The notes beneath the pieces were generated by a model that did no database searches, was not told the origin of the DNA, and was given only the letters and a program-made list of their open reading frames with translations. Shown one piece after another: positions 1 to 9,494 of a DNA stretch of 13,741 nucleotides. Origin of the DNA: Auxenochlorella pyrenoidosa (taxonomy: Eukaryota; Chlorophyta; Trebouxiophyceae; Chlorellales; Chlorellaceae). Within the stretch, counting starts at the first letter, position 1. Each line of letters opens with the position of its first letter. The translations under genes and the position numbers were made by a program. The DNA is taken from assembly GCA_001430745.1 (NCBI GenBank), contig KQ481956.1, positions 115,154 through 128,894 of the forward strand, in the 5' to 3' direction.

Positions 1-57
1 GCTGCGGCACACCGCAGGGAGATGCAGCAGGGCAAGCAGGCGGGGGCGGGTGCGCAC

Positions 58-3000
58 CATCATGCAGGGGTGGCGCCCACGCGAGGGTCAGCTCAGCCTG
101 CTGCCGCGCCGCCACCAGCGGAACCCCAGGGCAGTCTGCGTGGGAGGGAATGTCGGCCACGCGGGCAACCACTGAAGAGGTGAGGCTTGCTGGGGCATGG
201 GATGCGGGACCGGCAGCTGCTGGCAGCGCAGCACCCCGAGGCGCTGCAGGGGGGGCGGCTCGGCCAGCCCAGGCCCCGCCTTCACCCGCCCACCTACCCG
301 GGTTGCCAGGCGCCGTCTGCAGCATGGCGGCGCCGCCGTAGGCGCCCCTGCCCGCCTGGGTGATGGCGCAGGCACGCAGCATGTACACGCAGCCGGCCCG
401 CAGGTTGGAGATGGTGCAGGCGGTGTCGCGGCCCTGGGGCAGAGGGGCAGGCGGGGCGAGGCGGGGCGAGCCAGATCAATGCGGGCAGGGGCACGCTCGA
501 GCAGGCGTGAGCGGCCCAGCGGCGGTGCTGTCATCAGGCTGCACCGCCCCAGCCCACCTGATAGGCCAGCAGCCACTCGTCGGCCAGGCCCTGCACCGCG
601 GCGGCACTCTTGGGCCGGATCTCCACATCAAAGCTCTGGACGGCGCTCCCACCGTCATCCTCTGGGCCCTGCAGAGGGCAGGCAGCGAGCCCAGGCAGGC
701 GGCGCAGCCTCAGCAGAGCCAGGTGCCGCTCCCACGGCAGGCGGCTGGTGCGGGCAGCCAGAATGCGGATCGCTGAGCGCTGGCAACACACAGGCCCTTG
801 TCCGGCCCTGCCCCCCTTCTGCAGGCACACTGGCAGGCGAGGCACACCTCCCAGCGGATGGACAGCGAGGTCTGGCTGGAGCCCATGAGGGCGGGCACCC
901 CGCAAGGGCCGGGGGGCACCGCCGCGGTGCGCCCCTCCCCCAGCGGGCTCCACACGCTGCGTCCCGCCTCGTTCTCCGCACGCACGCGGAACCTGCGAGG
1001 AGTGTGGGGACCCTGCATGTGTGCACAGGGCAGCGTGCGGCCACGCCATCGTGGCGGCTGCCAAGGTGGGAAACCTGCATGCCCGTTCTGTCGACGCGAC
1101 TGGGGCGCCCGCCGCGCCTGGGGGCAGCCGCTGCATCCTGCACGCCCTCGAGCCTTGTCCCAAGGCCCCCTCACTTGTAAAGGACGCCGCTGCGCAGGCC
1201 CTGCACCGCGCACTGCCGCTCTGCGGAGCGGGCCACGTGGCGGAAGCCGCTGCCGTCGTCCATCTCCACCTGAGGGGTGCCGGGGGGGGGGGAGGGCGGC
1301 TCACGGGCGACACTGTGCAGCAGCCGCTATGCTGCCTGCCTGCTGGGCGCTGCCTGTGCACTGAGCTCCAGCATACACGCCGCGAAGCTGTCCCGTACTG
1401 CATGCAGCCAGCCATCGTCTACCCCGCGCGACCGCCCTGCCACCCTGCTCGTGTCTGCCCTCACTTCGTAGCCCGTCACCGTGCCGCCGTTGGCTGCGGG
1501 CTCGGGCCAGCCCAGGGTGACCGAGGTGGCGGTGGTGTCCCACACAAAGGGCGCATCCGAGGGAGACCAGGAGGGCACGGTGGCCGAGGTGTAGAACACA
1601 GCCAGGGGGCTCCAGGCCGACTCTCCCTGCGTGCAGCACAAAGGCAGATGAGGCCAACATAGTGACGGCCGTACTGCAGGCTCGAGGGTCTGTGCTGTGG
1701 GCAACGACCACGGGCCGCGGCAGCATGCACGCGCTCCTGCCCGCGGCCCTGCCCCTACCTCGCTGTTGGCTGCCTTGACGCGCACACAGTACTGCACGCC
1801 GGGCACCAGGCGCCTGGCCAGGTAGGAGCGCTCGGGGCCGCGCGCCACCTGGAAGAACCCGTCAGCCGAGGGCTCTGGCCCGGCCCAGCCCTCGGGCGCG
1901 GGGCACATCTGCGGGGGCCATGCAAGGGATGCAAGTGAGCAGGCGGTGCAGGGGAGGCAGCACGCGCTGCCCCTGCTGGCTCCCGCAGGGCGGCCAGCCG
2001 GGCAGCCTCACCTCCAGCGTGTACTCCAGCGGCCGCCCACCCGTCTCCTCTGGCTCATTCCACTTGAACTGCAGGCGAGCAGGTGGGCAAGCAGGGAGAG
2101 AGCCCTCAGCATGCGAATGAACCAACCAACCTGGTGCAGGCGCTTCCGCCTGCTTGCCAACCATCCTCGACTGCAGGCTTGGCCACAGGCAGCAGGTAGA
2201 GAGCTGCATTGCATCCCCCCATTTACACACAAGGCTTCCACCAGCAGCCCTCTGCAGCATGCCAACATGCGAGCCAGCGCTGGGAGCCTGGTCGGTCATG
2301 CCAGGCCGGCCCTCCCTGCACGCGCCTTGAGCTCCTTCTTGGCCCGGCTGGCCAGCTGCGGCGCCGGCTGCCCCATGGGCGCGCAGGGCAGCGTCTCCAC
2401 CGCCACCACCTCCGAGGGCGGCGGCGGCGCCACCACCACCTCGAGCAGGTTTGTCACCGTGGGCTGCACCAGCACGCGCGCGGCGTAGCGCCGCCCGGGC
2501 CGCAGGCCCTTGACCTGCACAAACGAGGCGGTGCCGGTGTACTGCACGCTCCAGCGGTCGGGGTGGATGGACCCCGTCTTCTCCTCCACCTGCTGGGGGG
2601 GGTTGTCAGGTGGGGCAGAGTAGGGTCGAGGCCATACAACCGTCGACGCACGCAGGCGGTCTGGCATGGGAGCGGCCACACGCAGGCTGCGGCAATCATG
2701 GAACCCACACCCAAGCCGGAACCAGCAGGGTTTGAGCAGGACCCATTTTGTCACAAACCACCGGAGGCCCCAAACTCCGCCCCACAAACGACGCTGACCT
2801 GCTGCATCTGCAGCTGGTAGTTCAGGATGTACTCAACCGCCACTGCCACCGGACTGATCACAGTGCAGCTGACGGGCGCCCACTGCAGGCTGATGGCCGA
2901 GGTGCTGGTCTCCACAGCTGCCAGCATGCGGGGGCCGCGGTCCACCACGAGCTGGGACGGGGGCGGCGGTGGTGGTGCCTCGTCACTGTCTGCCTCGCTG

Positions 3001-3128
3001 GGCGCCGCGGGCGGCGGTGCCGGCGCGGGCGCAGGTGGCGCAGCCGCAGGAACTGCTGCTGCTGCTGGCGACAGAGCAGCAACGCCAGGCTGCCAGGACC
3101 CGGCCCCCACATCCTGGGGGGCCATCAT
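58..3128 (-). CDS. Multi-domain fibronectin type III protein (3' end beyond window)
   Basis: Ten exons join in phase on the minus strand: 3128-2799, 2589-2320, 2068-2012, 1908-1759, 1626-1465, 1269-1175, 992-848, 668-558, 433-298 and 135-58, giving about 511 residues. After a Pro/Ala-rich acidic stretch (about residues 21-58) come five FN3 units, at roughly 66-178, 180-283, 284-380, 381-478 and 480 to the edge. They show the family's conserved points: a Trp in strand B (LQW, FKW, LGW, IRW, LAW), Tyr in strand F (VQYCVRVKAANSE, VLYKFRVRAENEAG) and the SxWSP ending. FN3 domains are protein-binding beta sandwiches. The tandem layout recalls FNDC3-type proteins, but I cannot assign orthology. No signal peptide is seen, so a cytosolic scaffold is likelier than a surface protein (inference). 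The start MMAPQ is the first Met of the frame; an upstream exon is possible. The intron from 57 may end at an AG at 3-2, putting the next exon at position 1. The junction 2320/2068 needs a GC donor. Confidence 0.8.
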
Positions 3129-3620
3129 GGGCGAGCAAGACCGAGAAGGCCTGGGGGAGGGCGCTCTGCCTGGGGCGGAACGCTCCTGGGGGCTTGCCAG
3201 AGGTTGCTCAGGTGTGCACCATTGCTACCGCAGCTCGGATCAGGGCAGGGAGGCCTAAACGAACGCCCAGGGCTCCTGCCGAGATGTCGTGCTCCGTGTG
3301 AACTGTGCCCATTGGGTTGTTGAGACGGCACCGGCGCTCTTGAAGGCACTCCTCTTGCACACATGTCCTCTCTGGGACGCAGACAGAGTGGCACCGGCAC
3401 GCCCACAGCGCTGGCTCAGGCCCACCTGCTCAGGGCGGCGGCGCAGGCGCCTCAGCCGCTGGCTGCGGTGCTAGGGCGTAATGTGATGCAGGTGGGAAGC
3501 GCCTCAGAGTGCATGTACAGCAGCGAGTGCTTCTGCTGCCGCCGCCGCTGCCGCTGCCCGCTGCCAGTTGGTGGAGCCTGAGTCCCATCCCTGCCAAGTG
3601 CTGGCACGCCTCGACTGCAG
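3129..3620. promoter_or_regulatory. Intergenic region between divergent genes
   Basis: About 490 bases separate the start of the minus-strand FN3 gene from the first Met of the plus-strand Gln/Ala-rich frame. I see no conserved coding sequence in it. It presumably holds the FN3 gene's promoter and 5' leader and perhaps part of the promoter or an upstream exon of the neighbour. No clear TATA box was found. This is inferred from layout only. Confidence 0.4.
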
Positions 3621-4898
3621 TTGGCAGCTTCCAGCGGGCAAGGGCTTCCCCGCGGCTCGGCGCGGCCGTGCTTCTGCTGCGGGGCGTTCGCCACCGAGCC
3701 CAGCACGAGGTGCAGCCACCCACGGGGAGAGGAGCGGGCGTCATGCATGAGTGGGGCTGTCATTGCACTGCATGCTGGAAGTCCTGCCCCGAGTAGCCTG
3801 AGATTTTTGCTGCAGGCTCTTCAGTTGCAGTCAGCAGGCAAGATAGGGGGGGGGGGATTGGCCCTACCTCGCACCTTCCAAAGGGATTGGCTACCTCTGA
3901 CATGCGAGCCCATGCATTCCCTATGCAGCAATGTGCAAAAGCTGCCACGCCGTGCGGTGCGGCGTCAGCTTGCACGCCAGCATGCCGCGCAGCAGCGGGC
4001 GGGCACTGGAGCAGGTGTGAACAGTGTCAGCCGCTGGGTTGCGCAGGACACCTGCGCCGCCTGCGGCCACACCTCTAAGCGGCTGGTGCAGCGCCCAACA
4101 GGGCAGCAGGCACAGGAGCAGCGGGACAGCAAGGCACATGTGCAGGAAAGGCTGGCACATCAGCAGCCCAGGCAGTCAGAACAGCAAGTGCTGCGGCAGT
4201 CGCAGCACGCTGCTGTGCAGCAGCCCCAAGCAGCAGCCCAGGTGGCGAGCCCATCAGCCGCGTCTGCTCAGGCTGAGGTGGTGCAGGCTGCAGCACATGC
4301 CAACCCTGTATCAGATGCTGTTGTCCAGCAGCAGCAGCAGCAGCAGCAGGAGCAGCGGCCCCAGGAAGCAGCACAAGGCGAGGGTCACAAGCGGAAGCGA
4401 GAGCAGGCGGAGGCTGCAGCAGCGGTAGCGCCGTTGGCCACAGCAGATGGGGATGCAACGCCACCTCTTTATGCAGCGCCAGCGGCAGCAGGCGGCTGTG
4501 GGGCTGCGCCATTGGGTCAAAATAAGCTCAGCCCGGATGCAGCAGACATAGTCGCTGAAGGTGCGGCAGCAGCACCCACCGAGCCTGCCCGCGAAGCAGA
4601 GCAAACCAACGGCCAATTGCAGGTGGACTCAGCAGCAGCAGCAACGGGTGCAGCAGCAGCGGAGGCAGCAGCAGCAGCAGCAGCATCCAGTGGCGAGGAC
4701 TCGCAGCCGGGCGACGAGGAGCGGCCTGCGAAGCGGCGGCGCCGACTGTCGTGGTCTGAGCAGCTTCAGGATGTGCGCTTAATAGACCGCGCGAAAAAGC
4801 CCAGGCTGAAGCGCATCCTCAGCTGGCGCCGCCTGGCGCGCTCCTGGAAGCCTGCAGTGTTCGACCTGCGGCGCCTCGGGCCCGGAGGCGGCCTGTGA
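3621..4898 (+). CDS. Gln/Ala-rich protein with basic C-terminus, probably nuclear
   Basis: A single open frame of 425 codons ends in TGA at 4896-4898. I do not recognise the family. From about residue 130 it is Gln/Ala-rich, with an eight-Gln run (4326-4349) and alanine runs encoded by GCA repeats near 4633-4690. Two basic clusters, HKRKRE and AKRRRR, look like nuclear localisation signals. The C-terminal ~55 residues are the most protein-like part: the core LSWSEQLQDVRLIDR, then KKPRLKRILSWRR, so an LSW motif after basic residues occurs twice and both fit basophilic-kinase sites (RRLS, KRILS). A CxxC-like pair (DTCAACGH) lies mid-protein. The start is weak: the first Met precedes an 11-G homopolymer at 3846-3856, and the N-terminal ~95 residues look non-conserved. 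Met at 3912 or an upstream exon are alternatives. The C-terminal part is probably real; the N-terminus is unsure. Confidence 0.55.
   Translation: MAASSGQGLPRGSARPCFCCGAFATEPSTRCSHPRGEERASCMSGAVIALHAGSPAPSSLRFLLQALQLQSAGKIGGGGLALPRTFQRDWLPLTCEPMHSLCSNVQKLPRRAVRRQLARQHAAQQRAGTGAGVNSVSRWVAQDTCAACGHTSKRLVQRPTGQQAQEQRDSKAHVQERLAHQQPRQSEQQVLRQSQHAAVQQPQAAAQVASPSAASAQAEVVQAAAHANPVSDAVVQQQQQQQQEQRPQEAAQGEGHKRKREQAEAAAAVAPLATADGDATPPLYAAPAAAGGCGAAPLGQNKLSPDAADIVAEGAAAAPTEPAREAEQTNGQLQVDSAAAATGAAAAEAAAAAAASSGEDSQPGDEERPAKRRRRLSWSEQLQDVRLIDRAKKPRLKRILSWRRLARSWKPAVFDLRRLGPGGGL
4326..4349 (+). repeat. CAG trinucleotide run (poly-Gln)
   Basis: Eight consecutive CAG codons inside the Gln/Ala-rich frame. 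GCA/CAG-rich tracts recur at 4629-4690, where they encode alanine runs. Such tracts change length readily by replication slippage. Confidence 0.85.
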
Positions 4899-5256
4899 CC
4901 GTCGATCACTCTCGCAGCGTCCCAGCTTATAATCGACATGTTGGTTCCTTTTTCCTCTATTGTTTCTATCACACATTGTATATACGGTTTGAATGCACGA
5001 AGCAGGAAGCAACAGCCAGCGTTGATCGGCAGCAAAGGAATTGAGGGAGCTGCAAGGCGACGGGTGGTCGCTGTGTGCTCTGCCGCTGCGCCCAGCTGAA
5101 GCCACGGCCCTGGCCTGCGCAAGCAGCATTTTGATCGCCTTCCAGCACACTCTGCAGACTCAATCCCTCACTTGCAGCAGCCGGGGCCCAAGAGATCAGC
5201 GAGAGGGCGGCAGCTTGCTTTAAGACTGCAGCGGGGCCGGGCGCCCGTGGGAAAGG
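4899..5256. promoter_or_regulatory. Intergenic: 3' region of Gln/Ala-rich gene and AP-1 mu promoter
   Basis: This stretch of 358 bases is AT-richer than its surroundings around 4925-4995, which fits a 3' untranslated region after the TGA at 4898. The part next to 5257 must carry the AP-1 mu promoter and leader. I found no exact TGTAA signal or clear TATA box at a useful distance, and no coding sequence. Confidence 0.4.
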
Positions 5257-8147
5257 ATGACGGGCGCCATTTCGGCGGTCCTGTTCCTGGACCAGCGCGG
5301 CAAGCCCGTGCTGATGCGTGATTTCCGGTGCGCGGTGTTGACCGCTTCTCCCCGGGGCGAGCAGGCGGGCCACGACGATCGCTCGAGAGTCCCGATAGGG
5401 CCACGCGACTTACATCGATTCGGCAGCCCCCGTGCTGCTGCGGCTCACCCACCGCCGCCGCTGCCGTGCCGCCAACCCTGCCTGGCGCCCCGCTGCAGGG
5501 GCGATGTGCCGCTGGCCAAGGTGGCCGACCGCTTCATGGCCAAGGTGAACGAGCTGGAGGAGGCAGGCGCTGTGGCGCCGGTCATCTTGGACGGCAAGCT
5601 CTCCTTCATCTACGTGCAGTACTCCAACCTGTACGTGCTGGCGGTGACGCAGACCAACGTCAACGCCGCCGCAACGCTCGTCTTCCTGCACAAGCTCATA
5701 GAGATCTTCAAACACTACTTCACCGAGGTGGGAGGGGCGCAGGAGCGTGGCGCGAGTGCTGCAACCTTGCGGCGTGCACGGACCCGCTCTCCTCCACACC
5801 ATGCTTGCCTGGCCCCTGCTGTGCAGCTGGAAGAAGAGAGCCTGCGGGACAACTTTGTGATAGCGTACGAGCTGCTGGATGAGGTGATGGACCATGGATA
5901 TGTGCAGGCAAGTTGGCAAAGGTGGCGCGGGGCTCAATCGTGCCGGGCAGTGCGCCTAGTTGCGATGCTGCTCTGCTGTTGCCTGCTGCCTCTGCAGCAG
6001 CTTGGATTTGGCAGCTGTGCTGTGCCTTCCGCTTGCTGAGCCAGGCCACTGCCTTGCTGCCTCCCCAACCCAGACGGGCACTCGCATGGCGCCAGGAATG
6101 CCCATCCAGCGTTTGTGAAGGAATGTGCACCCGCATCCTTGTCCTCCTGCCTGGCCTGCCTACCACCGCCTTCCCTCCTGTGCCCTTTTCCCAGTTCACT
6201 GAGGCCAAGATCCTGTCAGAGTTCATCAAGACGGATGCGCACAAGCTGGCGGTGGCCGCACGGCCGCCCATGGCGGTCACCAATGCGGTGTCCTGGCGGC
6301 AGGAGGGGCTGTTCTACAAGAAGAACGAGGTGGGCTGAGGCGCTGCGTGTGCGTGCAGTGCTCTTCACAGGGATGATGCTCTGTGCTGGCCAGGCCTTGA
6401 GCAACGGAGGACTGCCACTGGTGCCAGCAGCGGCGCGTGGGCCACGCCATTCTTGGTTCCCTGCCCCCCCGCTGCTCGCGACCGCCAGGTGTTCCTGGAC
6501 GTGGTGGAGAGCGTCAACCTGCTGGTGAACTCCAACGGCAGCGTGGTGCGCAGCGAGGTGGTGGGCGCACTCAAAATGCGGGCCTACCTGTCGGGCATGG
6601 TGAGTGGGGCGCGCTTGAAACGCCCGCGTGAACGCAGGCAGGAACGAGGCAACTGCCTTCAGAGCGGCGTCACCTGCTGATTCTCAAGGAATGCGGGCTG
6701 CCAGCTATGCCATCTCTGGACTTGTGCATCCTGCTGACAACTGGGCACGCGCCGCCTCCACCCCGCAGCCCGAGTGCAAGTGCGGCGTGAACGACAAGGT
6801 CCTCTTCGAGGCGCAGGGGCGCAGCGGGCGGCAGAAGGCGGTGGACCTCGAAGATGTGAGGGGGGGGATTGTTGCGGCCAAAGGATGTAGGGAGGGAGCA
6901 TTCACGATGCACAAAATCGCGCCAACGCACACTCTGCCCACCTGTGCCCACTCTGCCCAGAGTGCCTCTCAAGTGCCTCCTGCTTGTTGTCCCCTGCGCC
7001 CTGCAGATCAAATTCCATCAGTGTGTGCGGCTGGCATCGTTTGAGCGCGACCGCACAATCTCCTTCATCCCGCCCGACGGCGCGTTTGACCTCATGTGAG
7101 GGCCCGCAGGAGGGGTGCCAGGGGCAGCACCCAAAGCGCACTCGCCGGGTGGCCCCACCTGCTGCTTGCATCCCCACCTGCCCCCGCTGCTTGCTCTCAC
7201 GCCCGCATCAGGCAGCCAGCGTCGCCTCTGTGCTGGGCAACCCTGGCCTGTGCCCCTCGCCGCAGGACATACCGCCTGAGTCAGAACATCAAGCCGCTGA
7301 TCTGGGTGGAGTGCATCGTGGAGAAGCACAGCCGCAGCCGCACCGAGTACCTTGTCAAGGCGCGCAGCCAGTTCAAGGAGCGCAGCACCGCCACCAGCGT
7401 GGAGATCATGCTGCCGCTGCCGCCCGACGCCATCTCACCCACCGTGCGCACAAGCCAGGTGCGGGAAGCCGCTGCGTGGGGGGAGCGGTGCAGTGCAGGG
7501 CGGTTGAGGCTTCGCGATACCGGCTCGACCTTCAGGGTATCTTGTGAGCACCGGATCTTAAGGTGCACAAGCATGCTTTCTCAAGCCACCCTGCTGCCTG
7601 GGCGCGTTTGCATGCCTGCCCATGTGTGCGAGAAGAGCCTCCCTTCTCCGTTGGGCCGTGCCGCTCCTGCAGGGCGCCGCCACGTACGCGCCAGAGAAGG
7701 ATGCGCTGGTGTGGAAGATCAAGAACTTCCCGGGCGGCCGCGAGTTCCTGCTGCGCTGCAAGTTCGGGTTGCCCTCAGTTGCAGCAGAGGAGGAGGCGCA
7801 GGGCCGGCTGCCGCCCATCAAGGTCAAGTTTGAGGTGGGTGCGGCAGCAGGGGGGCGCCGTGTGCATGGGGCGGATGGTGTCCCACAGCTGCCGCCCACA
7901 GACCAGCCCGCACATGAGCTGTGCCCAACAGCGCATGGGCGCACCCACCGCAAAGAGGAGCAGCCTGCTTGCGCTCACTCCATCACCCTCGCCTGGCAAC
8001 CCCTGCTCTGTTGCAGATCCCCTACTACAGCGTCAGTGGCATCCAGATCCGATACCTCAAGGTCATTGAGCGCAGCGGCTACCAGGCGCTGCCCTGGTGG
8101 GCTCAGGGCAGGGCCCCCGGGTTGCGGCGGGTGCTGTGGGTGCTCCG

Positions 8148-8183
<36 letters not shown>

Positions 8184-8306
8184 CCATGTGTGGCCCAAGA
8201 GCCGCCTGGTTGACCTGCTCTCTGCTGTCCTTTCACGCTGCCTCCGGCCTGCAGGGTGCGGTACCTAACGCAGGCGGGATCATACGAAATCCGCATGCAC
8301 AACTAG
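5257..8306 (+). CDS. AP1M: AP-1 clathrin adaptor complex medium subunit (mu1), complete
   Basis: The mu chain of the AP-1 adaptor sorts cargo bearing YxxPhi signals into clathrin vesicles at the trans-Golgi network and endosomes. Eleven exons join in phase: 5257-5327, 5499-5727, 5827-5907, 6195-6329, 6489-6599, 6769-6855, 7007-7095, 7266-7458, 7673-7834, 8017-8096 and 8255-8306, giving 429 residues against about 428 in plant AP-1 mu. Residues 1-140 are the longin-like domain ([19 protein letters not shown], then [15 protein letters not shown]). The signal-binding domain runs from about 170 to the end; its YxxPhi pocket residues are present by analogy with mu2: Phe174 and Asp176 ([10 protein letters not shown]), Trp413 and Arg415 (ALPWVRY). 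AP-1 landmarks include [28 protein letters not shown] and [13 protein letters not shown]. Intron 3 (5908-6194) uses a GC donor; the rest are GT-AG. The start is supported by alignment to the family N-terminus. I saw no damage; a Golgi mu1 identity rather than AP-2, AP-3 or AP-4 is firm. Confidence 0.96.
8148..8185 (+). repeat. (CCTG)n microsatellite in AP-1 mu intron 10
   Basis: About nine and a half copies of CCTG lie within the last intron (8097-8254), some 70 bases upstream of the final acceptor. The pyrimidine-rich run could serve the splice acceptor. Its length is probably variable between strains. Confidence 0.95.
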
Positions 8307-8418
8307 GCCGGGCTCGCAGCGGCGCAGGCGCTGCCTCTGGACATGTCAGGCGGTGCCGCTCGTTGTGCCGATCCCTTGATCTGTATTTCTCAGCAGTGCA
8401 GGACACTCGAGGTATCCG

Positions 8419-8423
8419 TGTAA
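8419..8423 (+). terminator. AP1M: Possible poly(A) signal TGTAA for AP-1 mu
   Basis: TGTAA lies 113 bases after the AP-1 mu stop codon. TGTAA is the usual polyadenylation signal of many green algae (best known in Chlorophyceae). A five-base motif is weak evidence, and its use in this lineage is inferred. Confidence 0.4.
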
Positions 8424-8760
8424 TCCTGCTCTGGTTGCCGGGCACAGGCAGGAGGCTGAAGTCTGGTGGCACCCTCTCTGCTGCTGGCTTCAATCTCGCG
8501 CGTCCATGCTGTATCAACAGCCGTGTTCTGGCGGGTTGTGTACCATGCGGTGCCTGCTTGATCAACAGTGGGGGTGCAGGGTTCAGGGACTGCCCACGAG
8601 GCCCAGCGCGCCCAGCCCCACTTGAAGCGTGTCCTCGAGGACCAGTGCAACGAGTTTTGAGCGGGCGTGCGGGGATTGCTGTACGCAGAGCGCGCACTCC
8701 CTACTAGGTCAAGGTCAGGAGTACAGAACTAGCCTCACAGCACACAGCGCGCTCAAGTTT

Positions 8761-8890
8761 TGCCACCACCTCTGACCCTCATGGCTGCAGCCCCTTCCGG
8801 CACACGCCCAGGGCGCCCCTGGCCTCCCTCTGCATTTTCTGTCGTGCACACACACCTGCCATCCGCCGCCTGGCCCTTCCCAAATGCCCT
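8761..8890. repeat. Dispersed repeat, copy A
   Basis: This segment aligns in the same orientation with 11094-11221 (copy B). The best part, 8841-8890, matches 11172-11221 at 40 of 50 ungapped positions by hand count; the block around ATGGCTGCAGCCCC (8781) is also nearly identical. The middle needs small gaps. Read on the minus strand, both copies share the same open frame for about 25 residues. Its origin is unknown; no transposon hallmark is visible. Confidence 0.7.
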
Positions 8891-9391
8891 TACCCTCCAA
8901 TTGTTTAGGTTTTGCATGCCGTTCTGTTGCATGAGCAGTTGCAACACCTGACGGAAGGTGATCAGCTTTCGCCAGAGTGCAGCCACACCAGATGTCAGTG
9001 CAGCATTCTCTTGTTTCCGCACTCATGCCTCATAGGGTCGCACAGCGCACGACAGGGTCCGCCCTGCACAACAGGCTGCAAGGGTGGTCGGTCGGGACGG
9101 GCGGCAGGCGGGCGGGATACCCTGCTTGCATCCTACTGAGGCAGTGCGCGGAGCGTCCCGGACCTGAATCCGCGCTATTCCTGAGTTATCGGAGCTCAGG
9201 ATCATCGTGCCAGCGCGTCGACGGCATGTGCGGCGGCAGAGGCGGGCCGAAGCGGCACGCTTCTGCCGACCGCAAAGGCGGCTCGCGAGGCGACGACCCT
9301 GTGTCGATTTGATGATGCAGCCTAATGCAAGGTGTTAATCAGTGTTCCTGTGCCAGCGAACACGCCAGTAGACAGAATAGGCCCAGATGCG

Positions 9392-9401
9392 TGACGTGTC
9401 A
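9392..9401. promoter_or_regulatory. Possible bZIP-type site TGACGTGTCA
   Basis: TGACGTGTCA lies 94 bases upstream of the start of the secreted-protein gene. It combines a TGACG half-site with an ACGTG core, as bound by plant and algal bZIP factors. The distance suits a promoter element, but a match this short can arise by chance. Confidence 0.25.
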
Positions 9402-9494
9402 GCATCAAACTTCCGAGATTTCTGCACTCCAAGGGCCATTGTGTGCTCCAGTCACGCCATCTGTCCCATCGAAGCCGCCAAACAACCGCAAATC

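Larger units (their letters stand above)
8307..9494. other. Long intergenic region
   Basis: Nearly 1.2 kb between the AP-1 mu stop and the start of the secreted-protein gene. It holds the AP-1 mu 3' untranslated region with a possible TGTAA signal at 8419-8423, one copy of a dispersed repeat (8761-8890), and the promoter and leader of the next gene. Short open frames exist on both strands, but I can support none as a gene. The minus frame 9022-8753 is discussed among the findings. Confidence 0.6.

Noticed and set aside
197..1180. 327-codon plus-strand frame opposite the FN3 gene
   Set aside because: It is antisense to several well-supported FN3 exons, low-complexity (Arg/Gly/Ala/Pro) and has no recognisable domain.
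534..1415. 293-codon minus-strand frame
   Set aside because: It runs through FN3 introns and exons in a mixture of frames; only the piece at 668-558 (PEDDGGSAVQSFDVEIRP...) is a real exon. It is open because the DNA is GC-rich.
8148..8185. Tandem CCTG copies considered as a CRISPR-like or structured array
   Set aside because: There are no spacers. It is a simple microsatellite inside an intron.
8233..8697. 154-codon minus-strand frame downstream of AP-1 mu
   Set aside because: It overlaps the last AP-1 mu exon antisense, and I see no protein-like motif or supporting signal.
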